Of a DNA stretch of 64,000 nt, positions 8,878 to 17,753 are shown in pieces; position 1 is the first letter of the stretch, and each line of letters opens with the position of its first letter. Both the position numbers and the translations under genes were made by a program. The notes under the pieces were generated by a model, which was not told the DNA's origin, did no database searches, and saw nothing but the letters and a program-made list of their open reading frames with translations. Source of the DNA: Clostridium_AD sp051278035 (GTDB taxonomy: Bacteria; Bacillota; Clostridia; Clostridiales; Clostridiaceae); the NCBI RefSeq assembly GCF_051278035.1, contig NZ_JBNMNU010000003.1, forward strand, positions 11,552 to 75,551, given 5' to 3'.

Positions 8878-10416
8878 TTATTTATTTTTATTAATTAAAT
8901 ATTCAGCAAAATCTTTCATTGCGTCAGAAACCATATCCTTAACTTCATCTTTGCTAATTCCTGTTTGACTTTCTACTTTTCCTGGGTTTTTCTCAACTAA
9001 AATGGATATTCCATCAAATAAGTTAGTCATTCTACCGAGGAATAAACTTCCTTTACCTATTATCATGAAATTATTTAGAAGGCCTTCTTTAATTCGATCT
9101 ATACCGTGACCTACAATAGGTACTCCTGAAGGTATGTGCCCTTGTGTAGGAGCAAATCCTGGGTAACCATGTGCCTTAATAAAAGCTGGTAACTCTTTTC
9201 TGTCTAATTGTCCTTTTTTAACTGCGAGAGCTCCAATCATTTTATAGTTTTGTGTTGGTACATCACCAGCGCCTGCAGACTCAGTTATATCTGGAGTTTG
9301 CATTTCTGGAGCATATTTATCAACATCTGTAATTTTAAGTCCAATAGAAGTTAATGGGTCAAGTACCAATGCTTCAAGTACCGCTTGTGGTGCAGCGCCA
9401 TGTCCTATAGTATGTTTTCCTATTACATCAGTTCGAAGTATCGGGCTAACTCCATCATTTTCTGATACTAGAATAGCGAATCCACCCAGGCAATCTTCAA
9501 GTACAGACAATCCCTTTTTAACGTGATCCTTACCATTCATTCCCAGTTTTGCAGTGGCTCCACCAGCAATAACTACTACATGTTTAAATATACCTGATTT
9601 AACGAGAGCTGCAGCGTTAACTATTGCATGAGTTGGAGCAGCACAAAATCCTCTTATATCCGATCCTGTTGCACCAGTAAGTCCAACTACTTCACCCACG
9701 GCTTTAGCAATATTACCGCCGCCCCTTTGATTCATATCTCCTACAGCTTCTTCTGAGCATTCAAATATATATCCGATATCTTCTATCGGTATATCTAAGT
9801 TGTTAACTAAATGCAGTCCAGCTAAGACTCCTGAAGCCTTAACAGCTAAGTTTTCTAACATAAAATGAGCTGAAAGGTTTGGATCAAATTCGTGAGCACG
9901 TCTTACGCAACCTACAAGGTTTGTCCCTTCATATAGTCCTTCTGCACCACTATTTTCAACAAGTTCATTTATCTTTTCTAAACTTTCTCCAACTATTTGT
10001 TCTACTTTACTGGCTATTAGTGGATGACTCGACAATTTTTCTTTTACTTTATCTGCAAAAGAATTTTCTAATAATACAAGTTCGAAAACATCTGAAATTT
10101 TCATTAAACCATAGAACTCATCTTGTGGCATAATTTCTCCAAATTTACCGAATCTATCTGCATTTTCAGTGTTTTTTCCGTACCAAGGTCTTGGCATCTC
10201 AGCCAGCTCTTCTGGAGTCATATTCCCTATATATGTTTGGTTTGGGGCATATGCAACCACCTCTTCAAATTCTCTTAAATGACTTCCAATATCTTTTAAA
10301 TACTCTGAATCAGGATTCGAATTCCTCTCTGCCGTTTGTGTTGTTCCATTATGAATTACCATATCAGGTGTGTTAACTAAAATATAAGATGCCTTTTTTA
10401 TAACTGGAAAATTCAT
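8878..10416 (-). CDS. grdC: Glycine reductase complex component C, subunit beta (GrdC)
   Basis: GrdC is the thiolase/KAS-III-like subunit of protein C, which takes the acetyl group from GrdA and forms an enzyme-bound thioester before phosphorolysis. The 512-residue protein has the GrdC N-terminus (NTPDMVIHNGTTQT) and the conserved cysteine segment GSDIRGFCAAPTHAIVNA, likely the acyl-cysteine site. GHGIDRIKEGLLNN and IIGKGSLFLGRMTNLFDG lie near the end. The start is ambiguous: ATG at 10416 lies ten bases after AGGAGG and GTG at 10422 four bases after it. Both give a normal protein. A 115-bp gap with a hairpin separates it from grdB. Confidence 0.92.
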   Translation of the reverse strand: MNFPVIKKASYILVNTPDMVIHNGTTQTAERNSNPDSEYLKDIGSHLREFEEVVAYAPNQTYIGNMTPEELAEMPRPWYGKNTENADRFGKFGEIMPQDEFYGLMKISDVFELVLLENSFADKVKEKLSSHPLIASKVEQIVGESLEKINELVENSGAEGLYEGTNLVGCVRRAHEFDPNLSAHFMLENLAVKASGVLAGLHLVNNLDIPIEDIGYIFECSEEAVGDMNQRGGGNIAKAVGEVVGLTGATGSDIRGFCAAPTHAIVNAAALVKSGIFKHVVVIAGGATAKLGMNGKDHVKKGLSVLEDCLGGFAILVSENDGVSPILRTDVIGKHTIGHGAAPQAVLEALVLDPLTSIGLKITDVDKYAPEMQTPDITESAGAGDVPTQNYKMIGALAVKKGQLDRKELPAFIKAHGYPGFAPTQGHIPSGVPIVGHGIDRIKEGLLNNFMIIGKGSLFLGRMTNLFDGISILVEKNPGKVESQTGISKDEVKDMVSDAMKDFAEYLINKNK

Positions 10417-10472
10417 TATCACTCATCCTCCTTATTTATGTATGTGCGTACAAAACAATTATTAAGTGTGTA

Positions 10473-10515
10473 CATAAATGGACTGGGAGACATAAAAATC
10501 CCCCAATCCATTTAT
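10473..10515 (-). other. Hairpin in the grdB-grdC gap
   Basis: On the minus strand AATAAATGGATTGGG can pair with CCCAGTCCATTTAT across a short loop, with one or two mismatches. No T-run follows, so it is more likely an mRNA processing or stability element, or a weak attenuator, than a full terminator. It would set the level of GrdC and GrdD relative to the upstream subunits. Confidence 0.5.
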
Positions 10516-10531
10516 TAATTACAACTAGAAA

Positions 10532-11839
10532 TTAATCTTCAAATATCTTTTGACCGTCTACTGGTGTCTGTAGAGCTACTAATGCTTTTTCCACTAATTT
10601 TCTTCTTAATTTATACTCGTCTTCCTTGCTTAAGGCAGGATTTCCGAGCGGATGAGGAATCGCTACTGTAGGTATTATTCTATTAGCACCAACCGTTACC
10701 GATACTGGAGTAATAGTACACATATGAACTACAGGTAAGCCTGCTCTTTCTATTTCTTTAACTAACGTTGCTCCGCAACGTGTGCAAGTTCCTCATGTAG
10801 ATGTTAATATAACTGCATCAACACCATCAGCAATTAGTTCTCTAGCAGTATCTTCTCCAAATTTCTTGGATGATGCAACCGCTGTACCATTACCTACTGT
10901 TGAATAGAAATATCTGTGTAATGATCCTATTTTACCTTCTTTTTCTAAATCCCTTAACACATCTACTGGAATAACTCTATCTGGATCTTCATTGGCATAT
11001 ACTGGATCATGTCCACCGTGTGCTGTTTCATGAGTTTCAGACGTTAAATTATCTATTCCTTCTATATCATATTTGCATATTTTAGAAGCACTTGATGATT
11101 CAATATGATCTGGGTTTCCTTTTGGAACTACACCACCTGATGTAACTATTGCTATTTTAGCCTTAGTTATGTCAGCTATAGGATCACTTGGTTCAACTCT
11201 ATCGAAACTAGGCATTTTGAATTCTGTAACAAATTCTTCTCCCTTTAGCTTCTTAACAAGCATATCCACTGCTCTTTTAGAACCTCTCTGTTCTGCGAAA
11301 TAGTTCTTCCTGATACCTCTTTCAATATAGTTATCTTCTGATGGCATACCTATTTCTTCACCTTTAGCGAGTTTTAATGCGAGTGATACCATTTTAGGTA
11401 ATGCATCTCTCATTCCAACTGCACTCTTTTTAGTTGAAACTAGGTACACCTGTTTTTTATACATATCAGCACCTGGATTCTCTACATACATTCCAGACAT
11501 TACTGGTATATTTAATTGCTCTTTTACAGCTGTTGCCATAGCACCACAAGCAATACCATATCTTCCTGCATTAAAAGCTGGGCCTGCTATAAATAAATCA
11601 GGACTAAATTTTTTAACCATCTCTATTATTTCAGCTTGAGCCTCTTCCATGTTTTCAGCAAAGTATGAGTCACCACAAATTATAGTAGCAACTATTTCTG
11701 CGCCACCCTTATTTAATAAACCATTTAATCCCATACCTGGTCCAACGACACCTTCTCTAATCTCCGGTTTAATATTTGCTTTTTCTTCTCCACCTATTCC
11801 AGCGTAAAATTGGTTAATATAATGAATGATTTTTAACAA
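10532..11839 (-). CDS. grdB: Glycine reductase component B, selenoprotein subunit gamma (GrdB), with in-frame UGA selenocysteine
   Basis: GrdB with GrdE forms protein B, which binds glycine as a Schiff base and passes a carboxymethyl group to GrdA. The frame contains one internal TGA (10795-10793), at about residue 349 of 435, in the context ILTST-Sec-GTCTRCGAT. This is the conserved GrdB active site. The frame then continues to LEALQTPVDGQKIFED-like residues ending at 10532, the normal length. The start is taken as TTG at 11839, because GGGGGAG precedes it and LLKIIHYINQFYAGIGGEEK is the family N-terminus. A short hairpin just after the TGA is the likely SECIS. Naive gene calling would split this gene in two. 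Confidence 0.95.
10765..10781 (-). promoter_or_regulatory. Candidate SECIS hairpin of grdB
   Basis: In the mRNA sense ACGTTGC, loop GGA, GCAACGT forms a perfect 7-bp stem. Its loop begins 18 bases after the UGA codon, inside the distance window known for bacterial SECIS elements. SelB binding is inferred, not shown. Confidence 0.6.
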
Positions 11840-11963
11840 GTATCTCTCCCCCTTTCTAACGGGAACTGACAATTTTTATAGCTATATTTCATATAAGCTA
11901 ATTTATAATCGGCAATTTTTTAATGTTTATACTAATGTACATCATCTAAATATCTTTAAGGAA

Positions 11964-12434
11964 TTAAACCGTATACTTTGAGAATTCTTCTCTAATTGGT
12001 TTTACTTCTCCTATTATTTCATCTATTTCTAAAACCATTTCCATCATTCCACACTGCTCATCGTAAATTGCAGCATCACATAGATCTTTGATTTCTGGTT
12101 CAACTACGTGGTACACCGCAAGTCCTAGTGCAATTCCTGCGAGCGGTCCAGCATATGTTGGGTCTCCTGCTGCCACTGTTTCTGCTGAAAGTCCTGATGC
12201 TTCAGCTTCTGCTCCTCCAATAATTACTACCATGTTTTCAGCACCGTACTTCTCAGTTAGGTCTTTTACTCTTTGTTGGATCTCCAGATCCATAGCTCCA
12301 GCGGCTGTTCAGACAAAGCATTCTGTTGATGCAAACACTACTTCTGCTCCAGCAGATTTAACGCAAGCCTCTATTGCAGGACCTGGTATTCCGTCTCTAT
12401 CTCCGATAACTATAGCTTTTTTTCCTTCTAACAT
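11964..12434 (-). CDS. grdA: Glycine reductase component A, selenoprotein GrdA, with in-frame UGA selenocysteine
   Basis: GrdA is the small carrier selenoprotein. Its selenol takes the carboxymethyl group from protein B and is re-reduced by thioredoxin. The 156-codon frame starts at ATG 12434 (AGAGG nine bases upstream; an in-frame ATG at 12443 is too close). It reads IGDRDGIPGPAIEAC, then TECFV-Sec-TAAGAMDLE. The TGA lies at 12311-12309 (residue 42) and forms the redox pair Cys39-x-x-Sec42. The C-terminal part contains NMVVIIGGAEAEASGLSAE and GDPTYAGPLAGIALGLAVYH. All family landmarks are present. It sits between grdE and grdB, as in other glycine-fermenting clostridia. Confidence 0.96.
12278..12291 (-). 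promoter_or_regulatory. Candidate SECIS apical hairpin of grdA
   Basis: In the mRNA sense GGATC, loop TGGA, GATCC forms a 5-bp stem. The loop begins 22 bases after the UGA codon. Its apex contains GGAG, like the candidate in grdB. The stem is short, and other pairings nearer the UGA are possible. Confidence 0.4.
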
Positions 12435-12543
12435 TTTTATCATCCTCTCGTTTATATATTTTAATTTATTTCTACTTCCTATCGTCTAAGGTTATTTAAT
12501 TACCATTAAACTAATTTTAACAAATCACAATAAAGAAATTATA

Positions 12544-13839
12544 TTAGTATGCTTTAGCTGTTAAATTGTTAAATCCAACTTCACTAGTTGCACCAGTTAT
12601 AACTTGAATTTCAGCAAAGATAGAACCATCTGTTCCCAAACTTCCCATGTGTCCACCAGCAATTATATCAGCATATTCAATGTGACCGATTACTTTTTTC
12701 ATTGGCAGAAGAGTAATTACTTCATTAGCATTTCCACCAGTTACAACAGCATCAGCATGCGGTGTTGAGTCAGCCAGTGACTGAGAACTTCCATCTTGTC
12801 CAGCATACTCATCAGTTAACAGTACAGTTTTAACTCCTTTTGCAGTTATCTTATTACAATTCATAACAAGATCAGCATCTGGATTACCAAAACCTTCTTC
12901 CGAAATTATAGCAGCATCTGCTCCTATGAATTCAACTAATTTTGCTACCATATTAGATGATCTTTCTTTATCTGCTAGATATACATTTTCATTAGTTATA
13001 ATACATCCAATAAAGTTAATGTCCTTGCCATGTCTTTCATATAAATCTTCAATTATTGGATGATTCATATGTACATAACTTGGGTTTTTGTCACAAGCAG
13101 AAACACAATTACCACTTACTATAGCTCCATCAAATATTTCTGTAGGATATATAAAAGTAGGTATTATTTTCTTAGCATCTACCCCATAAACATAAGTATC
13201 ATGAAGTAGTCCTTGTGTCTGAAGCATATATACATACACTACTTTGGGTAATTCAGGGTACAATTTAACTTGTTCAAGTAGTGGTAATGTTTCAAAAGTT
13301 TTCACTTCATCAGGTTCAATATTTTCCCCTACTTTTCCAAGATAAATAGCAGCTTTAAAGCCTACCATCCTTACAGCCTCTTCATGATCGTGTTGTAACA
13401 CTCCTTCTTTAGGCTCACATGTAATTACTAAGTTGTTTGTTTTTGAGAAAGGTGTGTATTTAGCTCCCTCTCCGCACATATCAACTATTCCTTCTTGGAA
13501 TCCTACAATTTTACCAGTAGTTATAACTGCCGCTCCTTTAAGAACATGAGTCCTCCCTGAACCTACTGTACCAACCTTACTGATAAATCCTGGGAATATT
13601 CCACCACTACCACTAACCTTAACTCTTGGTTCTATAACATCTTTTACTGGAATTATTCTAACTTCTTCTCCTGGTCTTGCTATATCTAAATCAATACTTT
13701 GAAGTCTCTCATCTCCAGCAACCTCTTTTAATAATTCCTCTTGATTTACATAAAGAACTCCACTATCAACCTTTGTTTCTGCTCCAAACTGAATATCTTT
13801 AATAAATATGTTTCCAATTTCTAGACGCAAAACATTCAC
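12544..13839 (-). CDS. grdE: Glycine reductase component B, proprotein GrdE (subunits alpha and beta)
   Basis: GrdE is made as a 431-residue proprotein that is cleaved at an internal cysteine to give two subunits, one with a pyruvoyl-type carbonyl group that forms the Schiff base with glycine. The cleavage region is visible as SGNCVSACDKNPSYVHMNHP, with Cys245 the likely processing residue. The N-terminal half has GGIFPGFISKVGTVGSGRTH. The C-terminal half has FGNPDADLVMNCNKI and LLTDEYAGQDGSSQSLADST. ATG at 13839 follows an AGGAGGTG site. It precedes grdA and completes protein B with grdB. Confidence 0.94.
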   Translation of the reverse strand: MNVLRLEIGNIFIKDIQFGAETKVDSGVLYVNQEELLKEVAGDERLQSIDLDIARPGEEVRIIPVKDVIEPRVKVSGSGGIFPGFISKVGTVGSGRTHVLKGAAVITTGKIVGFQEGIVDMCGEGAKYTPFSKTNNLVITCEPKEGVLQHDHEEAVRMVGFKAAIYLGKVGENIEPDEVKTFETLPLLEQVKLYPELPKVVYVYMLQTQGLLHDTYVYGVDAKKIIPTFIYPTEIFDGAIVSGNCVSACDKNPSYVHMNHPIIEDLYERHGKDINFIGCIITNENVYLADKERSSNMVAKLVEFIGADAAIISEEGFGNPDADLVMNCNKITAKGVKTVLLTDEYAGQDGSSQSLADSTPHADAVVTGGNANEVITLLPMKKVIGHIEYADIIAGGHMGSLGTDGSIFAEIQVITGATSEVGFNNLTAKAY

Positions 13840-13903
13840 CTCCTATGATATTGTGTATATATCTAATAGCTTATAGCTTTTTACTATAAGCTTCAGTACC
13901 GAC

Positions 13904-14233
13904 TTATAATGTATTGTGATAATTTTTTATAAAGTTTTCCACATCGTCAAGTGAAGATATTTTATCTGCTGCTATAGTAGAAACTTTTTCTCCACCTTTA
14001 TATATAATCATTGTTGGTAGACCTAAAACTTTTTGACCTATAGCTGTTCTTCTTGCTCCACCAATGTTTAAAGAAGCAAATTTAATTTTATCAGAATATT
14101 TTTCTTCTAGCGCATGTACCCCTGGCATAAGCTCTACACAAATTTCGCATTTATCTCCCCAAAAATCAACGAATACTGATTGTTCTGATTGTAATACCTC
14201 TGCCTCAAAATTCTCTTTGTTAAGTTCTATCAT
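13904..14233 (-). CDS. trxA: Thioredoxin of the glycine reductase operon
   Basis: This 109-residue thioredoxin carries electrons from TrxB to the oxidised Cys-Sec pair of GrdA. It has the fold landmarks (VFVDFWGDKCEICVELMP, GLPTMIIYKGG). The active site is Cys-Glu-Ile-Cys rather than the common CGPC. The residue before the first Cys is Lys instead of the usual Trp-Cys arrangement, with Trp shifted to WGDK. Such variant sites occur in thioredoxins dedicated to glycine reductase. ATG at 14233 follows TTAGGAGG. The gene lies between trxB and grdE. Confidence 0.92.
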   Translation of the reverse strand: MIELNKENFEAEVLQSEQSVFVDFWGDKCEICVELMPGVHALEEKYSDKIKFASLNIGGARRTAIGQKVLGLPTMIIYKGGEKVSTIAADKISSLDDVENFIKNYHNTL

Positions 14234-14354
14234 TATTAATTACCTCCTAATATTTTGGTTGTTTAGCTTTATGAAATTTAATATTCATATATTACTTAGA
14301 CATTTATATTATATAAAACATTTAAATTAAAACAAATAAATGTTTTATTATAAT

Positions 14355-15281
14355 CTAGTTAAATTTTTCTTCAATATAATGTTCAGCGTGAGTCGCTGCT
14401 ATTGCACCATCTGCCGCTGCTGTAATTACCTGTCTTAGCAATTTTTCTCTTATGTCTCCAGCTGCGTATACTCCTGGTATATTAGTTCTCATTTCATCAT
14501 CTGTAATAACGTCGCCTCTATCATTCATATTAATCATTCCTTTAAATAGTTCTGAAATTGGAAGATATCCTATAAATACAAAGCACCCATCTACTTTTAA
14601 ATCACTAAGCTCTCCTGTTTTAACATTTTTAAGAACTAAGCCTTCTAAAATTTCTTCGCCCTTAGCTTCCACTGCTACTGTATCCCATATAAATTTTATT
14701 TTCGGGTTTTTAAAAGCTTTTTCTTGAAGTGATTTAGCTCCTCTTAGTTCATCTCTTCTATGTATTACTGTAACAGTCTCACCAAATTTAGCTAAGTATA
14801 TAGCTTCAGACAAAGCTGAATCTCCACCACCTAGTACTGCAATATCTAATTCCGTAAAGAAGTCAGCATCACAAGTTGCACAATAAGAAACACCTTTTCC
14901 TCTTAGCTCTAATTCATTTTTAAACCCACCAAGTCTTGGATAAGCTCCTGTAGCTATTATAATTGTTTTAGCTTTGTATGTTTCTTTCTTACCTTTAATT
15001 ACTTTAATATCTCCCTCAAGTTCAACTTCCACAATTTCTTCTTTAGCAAATTTTGTTCCGAATTCTTCTGCTTGCTGTTTCATTCTTTTGCTTAATGATG
15101 CTCCTGTACAATTTTCAATAGAACCCGGATAATTATCTAGTTCATCGGTAGTAGTCACTTGACCACCGTATTTTGCTCTTTCTATAATTAAAGTATCCAT
15201 TCTTGATCTTGATGCATAAAGTCCAGCTGATAATCCCGCAGGGCCTCCACCAATGATTATAGTATCGTAAATATGTTCCAT
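14355..15281 (-). CDS. trxB: Thioredoxin reductase (NADPH, FAD)
   Basis: The 308-residue flavoprotein transfers electrons from NADPH to the operon's thioredoxin. FAD binding is shown by GGGPAGLSAGLYASRS at about 12-27. The redox-active disulfide is CATC at about 134-137. NAD(P)H is bound by VLGGGDSALSEA, and the C-terminal FAD motif is GVYAAGDIREKLLRQ. GAGGAGG precedes ATG 15281. It is the second gene of the operon after grdX. Confidence 0.95.
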   Translation of the reverse strand: MEHIYDTIIIGGGPAGLSAGLYASRSRMDTLIIERAKYGGQVTTTDELDNYPGSIENCTGASLSKRMKQQAEEFGTKFAKEEIVEVELEGDIKVIKGKKETYKAKTIIIATGAYPRLGGFKNELELRGKGVSYCATCDADFFTELDIAVLGGGDSALSEAIYLAKFGETVTVIHRRDELRGAKSLQEKAFKNPKIKFIWDTVAVEAKGEEILEGLVLKNVKTGELSDLKVDGCFVFIGYLPISELFKGMINMNDRGDVITDDEMRTNIPGVYAAGDIREKLLRQVITAAADGAIAATHAEHYIEEKFN

Positions 15282-15319
15282 AATTAAAACCTCCTCATTT
15301 ATCCTTGAATCATGCGGCC

Positions 15320-15697
15320 TTAGTTTAATGCATGATGTATTATGTCGTAATCTATTAGTTGAAAATCTAATAATATTTTTTCATTCCACTGCGGTGTTTT
15401 AAAATCATTCAAAAATTTTTCTGTACTCATAATACTTTCTTCTATTATAGATAACGATTGCAAATCAACTTCACGTAATTTCTCTTTCGATATGCAAATG
15501 GTTCTATAAGGTGTCTCATTAGGCTTTACACTACTCATTAAAGGATGTGTTAATAATTTATGGCCATCGTGAATATTATTCCTAACTTTTTTTAAAATAT
15601 CCATCATGGACCGTTTAATAAATACTACCGTATACTTACTTTCAAATTGCTCTTTTGACATTGGATTATTGGTTACAATAATTAATGGTTCTATCAA
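15320..15697 (-). CDS. grdX: GrdX family protein
   Basis: This 125-residue protein matches the GrdX family, which is found only with glycine, sarcosine or betaine reductase genes and has no established function. The N-terminus IEPLIIVTNNPMSKEQFESK and the segment HDGHKLLTHPLMSSVKPNET are typical. There is no signal peptide or membrane segment. The start is TTG at 15697, placed by GGAGAGG upstream; the ATG nearby is out of frame. It is the first gene after the glycine riboswitch, so it is made under the same control as the enzyme. Confidence 0.85.
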   Translation of the reverse strand: MIEPLIIVTNNPMSKEQFESKYTVVFIKRSMMDILKKVRNNIHDGHKLLTHPLMSSVKPNETPYRTICISKEKLREVDLQSLSIIEESIMSTEKFLNDFKTPQWNEKILLDFQLIDYDIIHHALN

Positions 15698-15783
15698 TTC
15701 ATCCTCTCCTTAACACTCTTCACGAGAAAAAAACTGGTGATTGTTATTTTTTTATCAATATAATCTAAATTTTTATAACATCA

Positions 15784-15830
15784 AAAAAGACAGGTACAAA
15801 AGCCCCATGCCTTTATACTCTGTCTTTTTT
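15784..15830 (-). terminator. Terminator in the expression platform of the glycine riboswitch
   Basis: On the minus strand AAAAAAGACAG pairs with CTGTCTTTTTT across a 26-base loop region, leaving a T-run. It directly abuts the second aptamer and lies before grdX. Its 5' arm is close to the closing stem of the aptamer, so glycine binding could prevent its formation and switch the operon on, as described for Bacillus gcvT. Confidence 0.75.
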
Positions 15831-16030
15831 ACCTGAGAGGTTTACTCCGTCGGTGCTGTTCGCTTTCCAGAGGTATGTCCATTTTCGGTAACTTGTGCCT
15901 GAGAGATTCATATTGCATGGGCTGCAAAACTTACTCCTTCGGCTATTTTAAATTGGTTAAATCTTCATGTTTTATACTTATAAAGATTCAACATTGTTCT
16001 AATTTAAAATTATCTCCCTAAAATATCATC
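15800..16030 (-). promoter_or_regulatory. Tandem glycine riboswitch upstream of the grd operon
   Basis: The minus strand holds two glycine aptamers in series. The first shows GCCGAAGGAGTAAG followed by CTCTCAGGCACAAG. The second shows CACCGACGGAGTAAACC followed by CTCTCAGGTAAAAAAGACAG. The two are joined by the typical short linker with ACCGAAAATGGAC. These are the conserved cores of the glycine riboswitch. It precedes grdX by about 100 bases and is followed by a terminator. The exact 5' limit near 16025-16030 is estimated from a long AT-rich stem (TTTTAAATT with AATTTAAAA). The rest of 16031-16246 is AT-rich and probably holds the promoter. Confidence 0.93.
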
Positions 16031-16246
16031 CATTTATATATTAAGTTTTATTTTTAACAATCATTTATCTCTATTATATACTATTTTTCTTACAACAACC
16101 ATGTTTTTTAAATATTTTCTATTTGTTTTTTCTATAGCAATGATACAAATATCAAATAGTTCGCTATTTATTTATCATCTACGCAAATCTTAAAAAAGAT
16201 ATAACTCTAATAATTGTATTTTGTATAATAAACTTTTTAATAAACC

Positions 16247-17086
16247 TTAATAATCTTCCACATAAAATATACCACAGGCACCTTCACCAGCGTGTGTCCC
16301 TACAACGCATCCAACCTCGCACTCAATAAAATCTATTTCGCGATCATTCATATGTGATCTTAAACTCTCTAAAATATTCTTATCACTAGCTCTAAGTAAA
16401 ATACTTGTCTCTCCACTTTTTATTCCAGTTTTATCTAAATTTTTTAAAATAGTTTTTATTGCTTTTTTACTACCGCGAACTTTATCTATTACAGCCAGTT
16501 CACCATCTTTTATAGTTATAATTAATTTTATCCCAAGTAGTCCTCCTATAGCTCCAGCAGTTTTAGAAAGTCTACCACCTTTAACTAAATTATCCAACGA
16601 GTCAAAAGCAAGAGAACTTTTTACATAGGGTATAGTTTCTTTTATTTTTTCTTCTATTTCAAATATATTATACCCTTGCTCGCATAATTTACAGGCTTTT
16701 AAAACTAGTATTCCAAGACCTGAAGTAACATTTAAACTATCAATTACCACGATGTCTTCTGTGTCTACCATTCCTTTAGCCACACAAGCTGAATGATAAG
16801 TTCCACTCATTTTTGAGGACATATGAATAGAAACTATTTTATATCCCTCTGCTATATACTTTTTATAACACTCCTCAAATCTATGCGGAATTACTTGAGT
16901 TGTTGTAGGAAACTCGTAAGAACTCTCCATTTTTTTTAAATATTCTTGAAGATTAATATCTTCCCCATCCCTATAGGTTACATCCTCTATTTTCACAAGT
17001 AGCGGCAAGACTTCTATATTATACTTGCTAATAATGTCTTTACTCAAATCGCAAGTACTATCTGTAATTATTTTAATCTTTTGCAT
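16247..17086 (-). CDS. DegV family fatty-acid-binding protein
   Basis: The 279 residues begin with the DegV signature KIIIITDSTCDL-like sequence (IKIITDSTCDLS), followed by YNIEVLPLLVKIEDVTYRDG and TTTQVIPHRFEECY. IHMSSKMSGTYHSA supplies the conserved serine and threonine that hold the fatty-acid carboxylate. VKGGRLSKTAGAIGGLL and CEVGCVVGTHAGEGACGIFY close the fold. In other Gram-positives such proteins act as FakB and present fatty acids to the kinase FakA; no fakA is in the window. ATG at 17086 follows AAGGAGG. Confidence 0.9.
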   Translation of the reverse strand: MQKIKIITDSTCDLSKDIISKYNIEVLPLLVKIEDVTYRDGEDINLQEYLKKMESSYEFPTTTQVIPHRFEECYKKYIAEGYKIVSIHMSSKMSGTYHSACVAKGMVDTEDIVVIDSLNVTSGLGILVLKACKLCEQGYNIFEIEEKIKETIPYVKSSLAFDSLDNLVKGGRLSKTAGAIGGLLGIKLIITIKDGELAVIDKVRGSKKAIKTILKNLDKTGIKSGETSILLRASDKNILESLRSHMNDREIDFIECEVGCVVGTHAGEGACGIFYVEDY

Positions 17087-17142
17087 TTAACCCCTCCTTG
17101 ACTACTTTCTGGAAGATAAAAAATATCATTTTTAAATATGAC

Positions 17143-17610
17143 TTATTTCATCTCTGGAAATCCTATCTGCCTAAGAGCTTCATATGTAACAATAGCCACT
17201 GTGTTAGAAAGATTAAGAGACCTCGTTGTGCTGCTTATCATTGGCACTCTTATGCAATTTTCTGGATTGCTATCCCGAACACTATCTGGAAGTCCTGAGG
17301 ACTCTCTACCAAATATTATAAAATCTCCATTTTTAAATTCTACATCTGAAGGAAATTTTGAAGCTTTTGTTGTAGAATAGTAAAATGTCGACTCCTTATA
17401 TTTTTCTCTAAGTGCTTCATAAGACTCATGTATTTCTAAATCTAAATACGGCCAATAATCTAGCCCTGCTCTTTTAACTTGTTTTTCGTCTAAACTAAAT
17501 CCTAGTGGTTTTATAAGGTGAAGCTTGCAATCAGTAAGCACGCAAGTTCTCCCAATATTACCAGTGTTTTGTGGGATTTCCGGTTGAAATAAAACTATAT
17601 TAAAATTCAC
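17143..17610 (-). CDS. trmL: tRNA (cytidine/uridine-34 2'-O)-methyltransferase TrmL
   Basis: This SPOUT-class methyltransferase modifies the wobble base of tRNA-Leu with S-adenosylmethionine. The 155-residue protein has LFQPEIPQNTGNIGRTCVLT at the N-terminus, GRESSGLPDSV for the knotted SAM site, and IPMIS-type residues (RVPMISSTTRSLNLSNTVAI) near the end. The start is GTG at 17610, placed by AAGGAGG seven bases upstream. A longer in-frame extension has no such site. It is downstream of neither degV nor mutS-like genes by a conserved link; the gaps are 107-144 bp. Confidence 0.9.
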   Translation of the reverse strand: MNFNIVLFQPEIPQNTGNIGRTCVLTDCKLHLIKPLGFSLDEKQVKRAGLDYWPYLDLEIHESYEALREKYKESTFYYSTTKASKFPSDVEFKNGDFIIFGRESSGLPDSVRDSNPENCIRVPMISSTTRSLNLSNTVAIVTYEALRQIGFPEMK

Positions 17611-17753
17611 AATATTCCTCCTTAAGTTCACATAAATTGAAGACAATCCTTAACTATTTTTATCAAATTTCATAAGTATCTAAAGCTATATTACCCTATT
17701 TACATTGAATAGTAAAGATATACCAAATCAATGAATATTCCATGTATTATAAA

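Noticed and set aside
10532..10795. Separate small gene at the 3' end of grdB (apparent 63-residue frame)
   Set aside because: It is the C-terminal part of GrdB in frame after the selenocysteine codon; it has no ribosome site of its own.
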